Below are positions 17,330 to 24,838 of a stretch of DNA of 64,000 nt, piece after piece. A model generated the notes under the pieces. That model was given only the letters and a program-made list of their open reading frames with translations, had not been told where the DNA came from and made no database searches. This DNA comes from Siderastrea siderea (lineage: Eukaryota; Cnidaria; Anthozoa; Scleractinia; Rhizangiidae). The stretch is from assembly GCA_964030785.1 (NCBI GenBank), contig OZ034967.1:66799413-66863412 (forward strand). The letters are read 5' to 3'. The position numbers and the translations under genes were made by a program. Position 1 is the first letter of the stretch; each line of letters opens with the position of its first letter.

Positions 17330-17978
17330 GTCGTTTTTGATAGGTGCGAGTCCATCCTTCGTCTTTTAACAGGTGACTCAACACCCGTTGTTGATCGGAG
17401 GAGGCGGGATGTAAATCCAAGACCAAATACCCATACGGTCGTGTGGTGGCTTGATGAAACGTCTCCAACGTGTCTTTCCAAGTGGTAGGAAACGATTGCA
17501 GCATGACATTGCGTACCCCTAATTGATCTCGGGGGTTCTTGAACGCCACGATGTAATGGGCATTGCGGGATATACTTTTAGCATAGCGACCCACGGGAAA
17601 CATGTCTTGGCACAAGTATAGGACCGTCACCCCTTGATGATGTGAATGTTTGGTGAATAAATCCAACACGCGTTTATCGTGACTCTCTTCATCCATTAAA
17701 TCATCCAAGACCAGGACCCCATGTCCTTCAGGAAACCATTGCACTAAGGCCTCATGATCGGGAATCCCTTCGTGAAACACCACCCCGTGATCTTGCATGC
17801 CTTGAAATCGATCTTGCCAGGCCCCATAACAATAATGCATTTGGGTCGGTGGACTTTCAAACAACTCCGGGTTGTCTACCAAGAGTTTTTCCGTAAACGC
17901 GGTTTTGCCACATCCCGAAGGTCCCACCACCAAGATAGAGGAAGGAGTATGAAAACGAAACGGTTTCCCCGTTTGCAT
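17325..17978 (-). CDS. FtsK/HerA-type genome-packaging ATPase
   Basis: 217 residues, the usual length of Polinton packaging ATPases. Walker A GPSGCGKT lies at 19-26 and Walker B VLVLDDLMDE near 89-98. Downstream are VTVLYLCQDMFP, the sensor-like strand, and RNAHYIVAFKNPRDQ. It is expected to drive DNA into the capsid at a portal vertex using ATP. It lies downstream of the tRNA-like gene and upstream of the Gly-rich gene. The frame is intact, in contrast to the relic ATPase at 640-1241. Confidence 0.92.
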   Translation of the reverse strand: MQTGKPFRFHTPSSILVVGPSGCGKTAFTEKLLVDNPELFESPPTQMHYCYGAWQDRFQGMQDHGVVFHEGIPDHEALVQWFPEGHGVLVLDDLMDEESHDKRVLDLFTKHSHHQGVTVLYLCQDMFPVGRYAKSISRNAHYIVAFKNPRDQLGVRNVMLQSFPTTWKDTLETFHQATTRPYGYLVLDLHPASSDQQRVLSHLLKDEGWTRTYQKRL

Positions 17979-17999
17979 GATGATGACGAACTACCCTTA

Positions 18000-18010
18000 G
18001 AAAAAAAAAA
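18000..18010 (-). terminator. RNA polymerase III-type terminator
   Basis: A run of at least ten T on the leftward strand, 14 bases after the tRNA-like 3' end. Confidence 0.55.
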
Positions 18011-18024
18011 GGCACCTTTTTATT

Positions 18025-18110
18025 GGAATCGGTGGGACTCGAACCCACGCACGACCCGATCCCTATCTGAATCAAAGGTCCAAAGGCTCTACCCACTGAG
18101 CTACGACTCC
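18025..18110 (-). tRNA. tRNA-like gene with unusual anticodon/variable region
   Basis: 86 bases read leftward. The 7-bp acceptor stem GGAGTCG/CGATTCC has one wobble. The D-arm GCTC...GAGC contains a consensus A box (TAGCTCAGTGG). The T-arm GTGGG TTCGAGT CCCAC contains a perfect B box (GGTTCGAGTCC). The anticodon arm is weak: TTTGGA/TTCAGA with loop CCTTTGA, which lacks the usual U33. It is followed by an 18-base stretch resembling a long variable arm. The amino-acid identity is therefore uncertain. No CCA is encoded and a Pol III T-run follows. It sits between the protease and ATPase genes of the provirus. Confidence 0.65.
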
Positions 18111-18138
18111 GACACCGTTTTCCAACGAACTTTTTTAT

Positions 18139-18678
18139 TTAATGATTACATTGATGATACGGATGACAACACAGTTGATACCATCTGGCTTCTTGGCCTA
18201 TAATCAATTGTTGAAGGCGTTGACCCGCTTGATGGTCATTACTAACATAATCATGATCCGAAAACTCATTTAAAAACGCTTGCAAGGTCCGTCCACGGGC
18301 TTTGGCTTTCAAGTACAACAAGGCGTAATCACCACAACTCTTGCTTGTAATGGCTTGGAGGGACTTGCCATTGGTCACTACATACTTCCAATGTTGCACG
18401 ATCCAATCTCGTAACGGGGTAGCTTGCACGTACGTGTCCATGGGCAAAGCATAACTGTCCAGGACTTCACACACCTTTCCATCGGTCCACATCGCTAACC
18501 AATGTTGTCCCGGTTGATCGTGTGGGTCGGTATTTACAATGTACCCTTGGGGTTGGGTCTTGACAGGAGTCTTGGGTAAACGATCACAGGCCACCGTCCC
18601 GTAAAAGACAGGATTCAATTGGGGGTCGTCTCGGGCTAAATAATCCAACTGCACATTATTCAAGGCCACATGTTCCAT
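18139..18678 (-). CDS. Adenain-like cysteine protease
   Basis: 179 residues, matching adenovirus-type (C5/Ulp1-fold) maturation proteases. The candidate triad is His59 in GQHWLAMW, Asp74 in EVLDSYAL and Cys115 in SKSCGDYALLYL, with Gln108 placed for the oxyanion hole. It would trim core and capsid precursors. Many neighbours carry xRGGx motifs similar to the Gly-Gly sites cut by adenain. It lies immediately downstream of the major capsid gene (2 bp). Confidence 0.92.
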   Translation of the reverse strand: MEHVALNNVQLDYLARDDPQLNPVFYGTVACDRLPKTPVKTQPQGYIVNTDPHDQPGQHWLAMWTDGKVCEVLDSYALPMDTYVQATPLRDWIVQHWKYVVTNGKSLQAITSKSCGDYALLYLKAKARGRTLQAFLNEFSDHDYVSNDHQAGQRLQQLIIGQEARWYQLCCHPYHQCNH

Positions 18679-18680
18679 CT

Positions 18681-20093
18681 TTAGTGCTGGTAAATGTTAT
18701 ACAACACGGCTCCGTTCCTGTCAATCTCCAGCAAATTCTCAAATTCTCCATACACGAGTACGGTTATATTGACACCGGGGGCAGCTCCAAATTCCAAGAC
18801 CAATTGTAAATCGCCTGTTTGCTTGGGGTTGAGGTTTTGACTGTCAGCACATCCATTGGCCACATTGTCAAACATGTACAAGGTACAATTTTTATCTTCG
18901 CCCCAATCCAGCAGTTCTACCATGTTGCCTTTCTTTTTACACCAAGCACCACTGGCTTGCAGAAAACGGAAGTAGCCTAGATTATCTCGGGTGCCATTGT
19001 TGTGCACTAACTGGAGGGTTTCATAAGGGTACTCTTCTCCTCTGACAATCTGTTTAATGGAACTCAGACCAAATTTCTGGAAACAGAAAGGATCTCGGGT
19101 CACATCTCCATTGAAGGCACGGCTGTCCAGTAACCCCACAATCAATCGGTCAGGTATTCTGTTTTGAAACAGGTTGGGGATATCAAAGCGGACCAGGTTG
19201 TTTTGCATGCTGAAAGTCCGGATTTCACTGCGGACGGTCGGGTAAGCCGCCACTTCTCCTTCATTGTGTCTTTTTTCAGATATACTCTGGTAGATGGCGT
19301 CATTCAAACGCAGTTGGCAGAGATGAAACCGTAGTTTCACATCCCCTTCCATCAATCGGCCAGCTAGACCCACTCCATTCAAAAACAAGCTGGGGCCATT
19401 GAAATGAAATTTCATCTTGATTTCGATGCCTGGCACCAACAGTTTGCCAGTGTGAAACACTTCCAGGTGCGGGGTAAACACCAGACTGTGGGTGACACCT
19501 GCAGCATACTTGGCCACTTCAGCTTTCATGGCACCCAAGGCTCCTTTGTGATTGGCAGGGAGATTCTGGTAGTCTACATGTCCGGCACCAGCATTCGCTG
19601 TGGTGTTTGTATTGTTGGCAGTCCATTCGGGTGGGAAATCCACTTGATTGAACCATCCTTGAGGTCCTAACACGGTCTTGCCATCTTCTCGGTCATAATT
19701 CAGCAAGGTTTCTAGGTAAGCTTTGTAATGATACGTGTCGGATTGTGGACTGATCAACGTGCCATTCAACTGCAAGTCAATTTGCTTGATGATGGAATGG
19801 GCCAAATTGTTGACGGGCCACAATTTCTGATTGGCCACCAAGTTCCCGGCATCCTCCTTTTTCAAACTCAATTCCATGGTAAAGTAACTGCGTCCCAAAT
19901 CCACAAAATCGTCCAACCCTGGAATGATGAATTCCATAGGATTGATACCCGTGGTGGTGGGTTGAATGGTGACCATGCGATAGGCATTGATGCTAATGTC
20001 GGTCGGTGGCACCTTGAAAATCCGTAACGCTGGGTTGACGGTCCCTTCGGAACGCTCGTGAGCCGGGGCGGTTTGTGTACTCACGTCAGGCAT
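18681..20093 (-). CDS. Major capsid protein (hexon-like, double jelly roll type)
   Basis: 470 residues of largely beta character with no low complexity. Landmarks are RIFKVPPTDISI near 25, GRSYFTMELSL near 68, LAHSIIKQIDLQLNGTLISP near 96, TYHYKAYLETLL near 120, an FTPHLEVFH-LVPGIEIKMKFHF stretch and a C-terminal VLVYGEFENLLEIDRNG. The N-terminal pattern is that of the animal family usually labelled F54H12.2-like, which sits beside integrase genes and is regarded as the Polinton capsid protein. That assignment is recalled knowledge, not a structure comparison. TATAAAAA lies at 20136-20143. Confidence 0.85.
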   Translation of the reverse strand: MPDVSTQTAPAHERSEGTVNPALRIFKVPPTDISINAYRMVTIQPTTTGINPMEFIIPGLDDFVDLGRSYFTMELSLKKEDAGNLVANQKLWPVNNLAHSIIKQIDLQLNGTLISPQSDTYHYKAYLETLLNYDREDGKTVLGPQGWFNQVDFPPEWTANNTNTTANAGAGHVDYQNLPANHKGALGAMKAEVAKYAAGVTHSLVFTPHLEVFHTGKLLVPGIEIKMKFHFNGPSLFLNGVGLAGRLMEGDVKLRFHLCQLRLNDAIYQSISEKRHNEGEVAAYPTVRSEIRTFSMQNNLVRFDIPNLFQNRIPDRLIVGLLDSRAFNGDVTRDPFCFQKFGLSSIKQIVRGEEYPYETLQLVHNNGTRDNLGYFRFLQASGAWCKKKGNMVELLDWGEDKNCTLYMFDNVANGCADSQNLNPKQTGDLQLVLEFGAAPGVNITVLVYGEFENLLEIDRNGAVLYNIYQH

Positions 20094-20095
20094 GT

Positions 20096-20326
20096 TTAAC
20101 GTCGTCGAGTGGTACCCCGTCGTCGTCGTGAGGGGTTTTTATAGCGTCGTCGTCGTCGTGCTAAACGTTGTCTCAAATCAAACCCGGGGACTCTCATCAC
20201 CTCGGGACTTAACCATCCACCACGTTGTCGTCGTCGCATGAGTTTCCAAAACGGATACAGTCCACCCCATTGAGACAACCCTCGATCACTACGAATCCGT
20301 CGAGGTCGTGAATGCACGGGTTCCAT
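20096..20326 (-). CDS. Arg-rich core-like protein
   Basis: 76 residues from ATG 20326 (a GTG two codons earlier is in frame but unlikely to be used). It is almost entirely basic, with QWGGLYPFW and RRRQRGGWLS in the middle and a C-terminus of Arg clusters. It ends 2 bp before the major capsid start. The composition resembles adenovirus core proteins that neutralise packaged DNA. Gly-Gly sites fit maturation by the encoded protease. Confidence 0.65.
   Translation of the reverse strand: MEPVHSRPRRIRSDRGLSQWGGLYPFWKLMRRRQRGGWLSPEVMRVPGFDLRQRLARRRRRYKNPSRRRRGTTRRR
20136..20143 (-). promoter_or_regulatory. TATA box before the major capsid gene
   Basis: Leftward TATAAAAA 43 bp above ATG 20093, inside the upstream small basic gene. 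Confidence 0.6.
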
Positions 20327-20328
20327 GT

Positions 20329-20655
20329 TCACACTCCCAAAATATCACGTGCACGTTTAGTTTGTTTGGGAAATAAGGCAGTGGCTACACGCACGGCGTC
20401 TTTCACGTTCTTATGACTCAACGCTTTCTTGGCTTGTTTGGTGATTTCCTTTTTAAGGACGTCTTCGGCTTTGCGTTTGATACCTCGTGTCAAACCCGTT
20501 TCCAATCCTCTCTTGATATTACTAGGCAATTTTAAAGGATTTCGCGTCCTTATAAGACCTTGCAACCCCCCACGCATCAGATCCGTCATCACTCCTTTGC
20601 CTTGTTGATCATACCACTCGTCGGTTCGAAATCGTGTCAAACTTCCCCCACGCAT
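20329..20655 (-). CDS. Basic helical virion protein with MRGG sites
   Basis: 108 residues. It begins MRGGSLTRF and has DLMRGGLQGL near residue 25; both fit the adenain rule of Met/Leu/Ile-x-Gly-Gly before the cut. The rest is Lys/Arg-rich helix ending KRARDILGV. Cleavage would release a short amphipathic N-terminal peptide, as in adenovirus pVI; this is an analogy only. TATAAAAA lies at 20710-20717. Confidence 0.65.
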   Translation of the reverse strand: MRGGSLTRFRTDEWYDQQGKGVMTDLMRGGLQGLIRTRNPLKLPSNIKRGLETGLTRGIKRKAEDVLKKEITKQAKKALSHKNVKDAVRVATALFPKQTKRARDILGV

Positions 20656-20709
20656 GGTGCCTTCTTCACCAGGGATAAACGTTTTTGTTTGGGCTTCATG
20701 GGACTCCCC

Positions 20710-20717
20710 TTTTTATA
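20710..20717 (-). promoter_or_regulatory. TATA box before 20329-20655
   Basis: Leftward TATAAAAA 55 bp above ATG 20655. Confidence 0.55.
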
Positions 20718-20723
20718 CCGTCA

Positions 20724-20909
20724 TCATCGTTTTTTCCGAAAAGCGGCTTCCAACCCTTTTTTAGCCCCGTAACTCGCGGCACCACTTGCGGCACCCAACG
20801 CCACAGCTTTCCCTCCAGCGATCAAGGCTGGAATGAGGGCCGCCAGGGGCAAGAGACCCCCTCGTTGCCTTCTTCGTCTTCTTCTTCGACGCACTCTTGT
20901 CTTGGGCAT
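20724..20909 (-). CDS. Arg-rich RGG membrane-active-like small protein
   Basis: 61 residues. Arg-rich start ending RRQRGGLLPLAALIPALIAGG, then an Ala/Gly helix and a basic tail. After cleavage at Gly-Gly the product would be a hydrophobic/amphipathic peptide. It matches the design of the 54-residue protein at 15208. TATAAAAA lies at 20939-20946. Confidence 0.65.
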   Translation of the reverse strand: MPKTRVRRRRRRRRQRGGLLPLAALIPALIAGGKAVALGAASGAASYGAKKGLEAAFRKKR

Positions 20910-20938
20910 CTTTGTTTGTTTTCACAACCCTTGTTTTC

Positions 20939-20946
20939 TTTTTATA
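20939..20946 (-). promoter_or_regulatory. TATA box before 20724-20909
   Basis: Leftward TATAAAAA 30 bp above ATG 20909. Confidence 0.55.
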
Positions 20947-20947
20947 C

Positions 20948-21184
20948 TCACATCACGTTGCACGTAAACGATTCCCCCGCCCACCGTTTGCGTTTCCCAC
21001 TTCGCATTTCTTCCATACGTTTCTTCGTTGATCTTAGGTAATTCTTTTTGGCTAACTTTTCTACCCCTTTGGTGATGGACCAAGCGGCCTTAGGAATCCC
21101 GGCAATCACCGCGTTGACCCCTTCCCCCGCTTGTGGACGCTGTGGTCGTCGTCGTCGTCGTCGTCGTCGTCGTTTCGGAGGCAT
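20948..21184 (-). CDS. Arg-rich small virion-like protein
   Basis: 78 residues. An initial run of Arg (coding repeat TCG near 21140-21170) is followed by PQRPQAGEGVNAVIAGIPK, a helix and a basic tail ending GESFTCNVM. It has the same leader logic as its neighbours, but with AGEG rather than RGG at the expected site. Likely a core or minor virion component; function not known. Confidence 0.6.
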   Translation of the reverse strand: MPPKRRRRRRRRRPQRPQAGEGVNAVIAGIPKAAWSITKGVEKLAKKNYLRSTKKRMEEMRSGKRKRWAGESFTCNVM

Positions 21185-21217
21185 GATTGATTTGGGTTCC
21201 CTTCTCGTCTCTCTTTT

Positions 21218-22267
21218 TTATGTCTTTTTGAAGTGTAACGTGACAATGGTATGACCTTCACCAAACTTGACCAAGTCTCCTCCTCTACCAATCGTTTCAG
21301 CTACTTGAACGTGAATCATTTCCACCACCTCGTTACGAAGAGACATGTATTGAATGTGCAACGGTTCAAAATACAGGTTGCCGCGTGCTTCTCGCTTGTA
21401 CTGGATTTCACGTAACAAATCAGTCACGCGATTGCCCACCACCGTGCTGCCTGCCACGTCGGAGTACACGTGCAACGATCGTGTGGGTTCACCCACCACG
21501 GAACGAAATGCTACATTCAAGTTGGTGAAACGCCAACTACAACTCATACTCAATTGTAAATAATCCGGTAAAAACGAACGCACCGTCCAAAAGACCGGTT
21601 TGCTCTGATCGTCGTTGACATCGTTCCAATCGTTGCCAGCGGGTTTTGTCATGTTGGGGATTTGATCCCCCATGAATTCTTGTTGTAAGTTGGGTCCCAA
21701 AATCAACACATTGTCAATTTTACGTAACCATCCCATCTTGAGCGCCAACTTGGTGTAGATGGTCAGGGCTGGCGTGTCGGTGCCGCAATGACAGATATTG
21801 GTGTTGTCGATGAGCAGATCCTCGCCTTCCCACTTGAACTTGACGTAGGTGTGTTTGCCTTGATCATTGGTAAACCGACCACCTTGAATGGCCATTTCCA
21901 TACGTTGTTGTTCCAAGTGAGTAATGATGGCTTTCATGAAACTCACGCCATCCACCACCCAATCCAAATCTTGGACGTCATTGATGATGCTTCGCGCGGT
22001 GTCTACTCGCGAGGTCATTTCCTCGTCTTTTGCACCCGGTTTGGGATAGGTTTGGCCCCAGGATGTCCCCATGACGTACCCATTTTTCTTCACCAACTCA
22101 TACAAATTGACGCGAGCATCTGGTAAGGAAATGGCACTCAACCCCACTTGCCATCCACCTCCCGTGAGCTGTAACGGTTGAGGTAAACGAATCTTGAAGG
22201 AATTAGGTTGGTTGTTGGGAAATTCACGTCGGTTGGCATGACTGGGTAACGTCACGTAGAACGACAT
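21218..22267 (-). CDS. Penton-like / minor capsid candidate, copy 2
   Basis: 349 residues from ATG 22267 (MSFYVTLPSHANRREF); an in-frame GTG upstream is unlikely to be used. It begins with the word FYVTLPSHA, followed by a beta-rich N-terminal domain (LPQPLQLTGGGWQVGLSAI). The second half has LGPNLQQEF, LSMSCSWRFTNLN, HVYSDVAGSTVVGNRVTDLL and a C-terminal EVVEMIHVQVAETIGR. It aligns along its whole length with the next gene. Proteins with this FYVTLPS start recur in animal Mavericks. I favour the penton-like capsid role, but the assignment is by pattern and position and is not certain. Confidence 0.6.
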   Translation of the reverse strand: MSFYVTLPSHANRREFPNNQPNSFKIRLPQPLQLTGGGWQVGLSAISLPDARVNLYELVKKNGYVMGTSWGQTYPKPGAKDEEMTSRVDTARSIINDVQDLDWVVDGVSFMKAIITHLEQQRMEMAIQGGRFTNDQGKHTYVKFKWEGEDLLIDNTNICHCGTDTPALTIYTKLALKMGWLRKIDNVLILGPNLQQEFMGDQIPNMTKPAGNDWNDVNDDQSKPVFWTVRSFLPDYLQLSMSCSWRFTNLNVAFRSVVGEPTRSLHVYSDVAGSTVVGNRVTDLLREIQYKREARGNLYFEPLHIQYMSLRNEVVEMIHVQVAETIGRGGDLVKFGEGHTIVTLHFKKT

Positions 22268-22281
22268 GTTGTCTTTCTTCT

Positions 22282-23322
22282 TCACACCACCACTTCCCTT
22301 TTAAAGTGGAGGGTCAGGAGGGTACGCCCTTCACCAAATTTCACCAGATCCCCATTGGTTTCGGCCATCTGGGTTTCGACGATTTCCACCACTTCGTTGC
22401 GTACTGGGATATATTGAATATGTCGAGGTTCAAAGTGGGTGGTGTTTTGAGGCTGGTACTTGATTTCTCGTAAGAGATCGGTGATGCGACCCCCTACCAT
22501 ACTGCTGGTCCCTACATCACAATACACGTGCAAAGGACGCGTGGAGGGAAATTCCAACGAGGGACGAAAGGTCTGGTTCAAATTCACAAACCGCCAATTA
22601 CACGTCATACTCAAGTTCAGATAATCCCCATCCACTTTCCAAAAGGCGGGCTTGTTGCTGCCATCCAGGACATCGGACGGAATGGGAATGGAGTCCGAAT
22701 GAAATTCTTGCAAGAGATTCGGACCCAATCGATACTGGCCGGGGGACACTTGTTCAATCCATCCCATTCTCAGCGCCAAGGTTCTGCCCCATTCCACGCG
22801 TGCCACTTGTCGTTTGTAATCCACATTGGTGGTATTCAACACCAAATCCCCTTCGGTGGTCCATTCAAACGTCGGGTATAATTTGACGCCATTGTCCTCG
22901 GCCCATTTGTTTTTGGGTTCGGTTTGTTTGGCACGGGCTTGCACGTAACGGTTCACCAATTGATGAAAAAAGTGCGATCCCGTCGACGAGGCCATCTCCT
23001 TTCTCATATCTCGTCCGTACACAAAGAGTTCGCGTCGTTGATGCCACCATCGATCGTCCCCTTGATCGTCTTGGGCATACACCCGTTCGTGCCATCGTAC
23101 ATACAACAGAGGATGGGAATCACCCACGCCTCCTTCTTCCGCTATCACGGGAATGGTGGGTAAGGATAAACTCACCATACCCACCATCCATCCTCGTCCC
23201 ACAAATCGGATGGGTTTAGGCAATCGGTTTCTGAAATGATGACTCTTGTTCCCAGGAAACTCTTTGGTACTCGCATGACTCATCAACGTCACGTAAAACG
23301 AAGAGTTGGGCACCAATGTCAT
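22282..23322 (-). CDS. Penton-like / minor capsid candidate, copy 1
   Basis: 346 residues from ATG 23322, tandem paralogue of the preceding entry. Shared landmarks are SFYVTLMSHAS, LPKPIRFVGRGWMVGMVSLS, LGPNLLQEFHSD, LSMTCNWRFVNLNQTFR, HVYCDVGTSSMVGGRITDLL and VVEIVETQMAETNGDLVKFG. Identity is moderate, so the duplication is old. The stop is 15 bp before the ATG of the other copy and the integrase stop is 4 bp upstream. Two differing copies could give hetero-oligomeric vertices or serotype-like specificity (inference). Confidence 0.6.
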   Translation of the reverse strand: MTLVPNSSFYVTLMSHASTKEFPGNKSHHFRNRLPKPIRFVGRGWMVGMVSLSLPTIPVIAEEGGVGDSHPLLYVRWHERVYAQDDQGDDRWWHQRRELFVYGRDMRKEMASSTGSHFFHQLVNRYVQARAKQTEPKNKWAEDNGVKLYPTFEWTTEGDLVLNTTNVDYKRQVARVEWGRTLALRMGWIEQVSPGQYRLGPNLLQEFHSDSIPIPSDVLDGSNKPAFWKVDGDYLNLSMTCNWRFVNLNQTFRPSLEFPSTRPLHVYCDVGTSSMVGGRITDLLREIKYQPQNTTHFEPRHIQYIPVRNEVVEIVETQMAETNGDLVKFGEGRTLLTLHFKREVVV

Positions 23323-23326
23323 TGTT

Positions 23327-24502
23327 TTAGCGGCGTCGTCGTCGTTTGCGGGGTTGAAGGGATGTCACGTCTCCACGAGCAATCCAACTATTGTACTTGT
23401 CGGGCCACCCTTTCCACTTGACCAACCAACGACCTTTTTGTCGCTTAAGTACCTTCTCAATCCGAAACACATCGGACACATGGACTTTTTGTAAATCCTC
23501 TTCATAAAACGTACCTTTGACGGGGGTCTCATCCCATTCGCGAATCTTATACGTGGGGACAGGGCCAGGGATCACACGATGCACCACAAACACTTCTTCG
23601 GTCCAACCGGGTAAATACCCTTTTTCAAAGGTACGATGAATCGTATTGAGACGGACATGATCCCCCACCTTCAATTGGGGTTTTTTGTAGCCTTTCAATC
23701 GTTTGGCATACAATCGTTTCCACACGGCTTCTTCGTTGTCCCACGTCACGTTTTCGGGGGGCATACCAATACTTCGATGACGGGTGGCATTATACCCCTG
23801 CACCAACTCGGGTAAGACATCGTCAAATTTCAACGTGTTGGCCGCGGTCAAATAACGGTATAACCGTTCTTTCAAGGTGCGGTTAAATCGTTCCACTACA
23901 CTGGCTTTGGCATCCCCTTCGGTCGAAAAATGATTGATGTCTTGCTCGTCGACCCATCGTTGAAAGGTCCGATTATAAAATTCTTTCCCTCGATCCGTTT
24001 GCAATCGATTCGGGTGACGTCCTCCTTGTCTCACAATCTTCTCAAAGGCTTTCACGAGGGCCACCCCGGTTTTGGTTTTCAACGGTTCGACCCACGCGTA
24101 CTTGGACAAGACATCCACGACGGTCAACAAGTAGCGTATACCCCGATTATGTTTGGCCAAACGTTGCACTTCCACTAAATCCGCGGCCCATTGATCATCC
24201 AACCCCCCTACGATCACGGGTAAGGTAGCAAAACGACGACGTCGGGGTTTATGCAAGGTGTAACCCACATCCTGTTCCAACACCTGTTGGGCTTTTTTCA
24301 AAGGGAGACCCTGGGCTTTAGCAAATCGTTGCACCCCACCTAAACTCCCCGGGGTACGAGGATCATGGTAACGCTTCAACCATTGTTGCGAGACATTGGC
24401 CTTCTTCTTCGTTGACGACACAGGGCGTTTGGTTTTCTTCAACCATGAGGACGACGAACTCCAGCGTTGGGTTCTCTTTCGAGGGGCCATACTTTTTGGC
24501 AT
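23327..24502 (-). CDS. Retroviral-type integrase with C-terminal chromodomain
   Basis: 391 residues. A basic N-terminus precedes the rve catalytic core, with Asp108 in WAADLVE, Asp170 in QTDRGKEF and Glu204 in SVVERFNRTLKERL as the DDE residues. An SH3-like region (LKVGDHVRLN, YLPGWTEEVF) follows, then a chromodomain at about 343-382 (FRIEKVLKRQKGRWLVKWKGWP). It belongs to the F54H12.3-type Polinton integrases and would make the 6-bp staggered insertion seen here. A chromodomain can bind methylated histone tails, which may relate to insertion into satellite DNA. Its start overlaps the upstream gene by 64 bases. Confidence 0.96.
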   Translation of the reverse strand: MPKSMAPRKRTQRWSSSSSWLKKTKRPVSSTKKKANVSQQWLKRYHDPRTPGSLGGVQRFAKAQGLPLKKAQQVLEQDVGYTLHKPRRRRFATLPVIVGGLDDQWAADLVEVQRLAKHNRGIRYLLTVVDVLSKYAWVEPLKTKTGVALVKAFEKIVRQGGRHPNRLQTDRGKEFYNRTFQRWVDEQDINHFSTEGDAKASVVERFNRTLKERLYRYLTAANTLKFDDVLPELVQGYNATRHRSIGMPPENVTWDNEEAVWKRLYAKRLKGYKKPQLKVGDHVRLNTIHRTFEKGYLPGWTEEVFVVHRVIPGPVPTYKIREWDETPVKGTFYEEDLQKVHVSDVFRIEKVLKRQKGRWLVKWKGWPDKYNSWIARGDVTSLQPRKRRRRR

Positions 24503-24837
24503 TCATCCCATAAGGTCGATATGGTGGGGACCGTGTGGGGATGCGCCTTTTGAATGATTCGATACCATCGCCAGGCGTTCGGGTGAGCTTTTAACCATAA
24601 GACAAACACCACCCATCGATATAGGTTGTGGTCCACATGGGTTTCTTCAAAGAGGTGGAGAGGATGCGTGTCCTCGGGACAAGGGGGTATGGGGATTTGG
24701 GTGCTGGGTTGATGATCATATAAGACTTGACAAAGGGTTTGATGACATTGCCATTGCCCCAGGGACAAGACAGACTCCCACGCATCACACACAGACTCCA
24801 TGGTGACATTGATAAAAAATTTTATTCGTTCTCTCAT
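24439..24837 (-). CDS. Unknown Trp-rich protein
   Basis: 132 residues from ATG 24837, ending inside the integrase gene. Rich in Trp, His and Cys, helical (YRWVVFVLWLKAHPNAWRWY). Only 1 bp separates it from the GRF protein gene upstream, so the two are probably co-expressed. No family recognised. Confidence 0.55.
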   Translation of the reverse strand: MRERIKFFINVTMESVCDAWESVLSLGQWQCHQTLCQVLYDHQPSTQIPIPPCPEDTHPLHLFEETHVDHNLYRWVVFVLWLKAHPNAWRWYRIIQKAHPHTVPTISTLWDECQKVWPLEREPNAGVRRPHG

Positions 24838-24838
24838 T

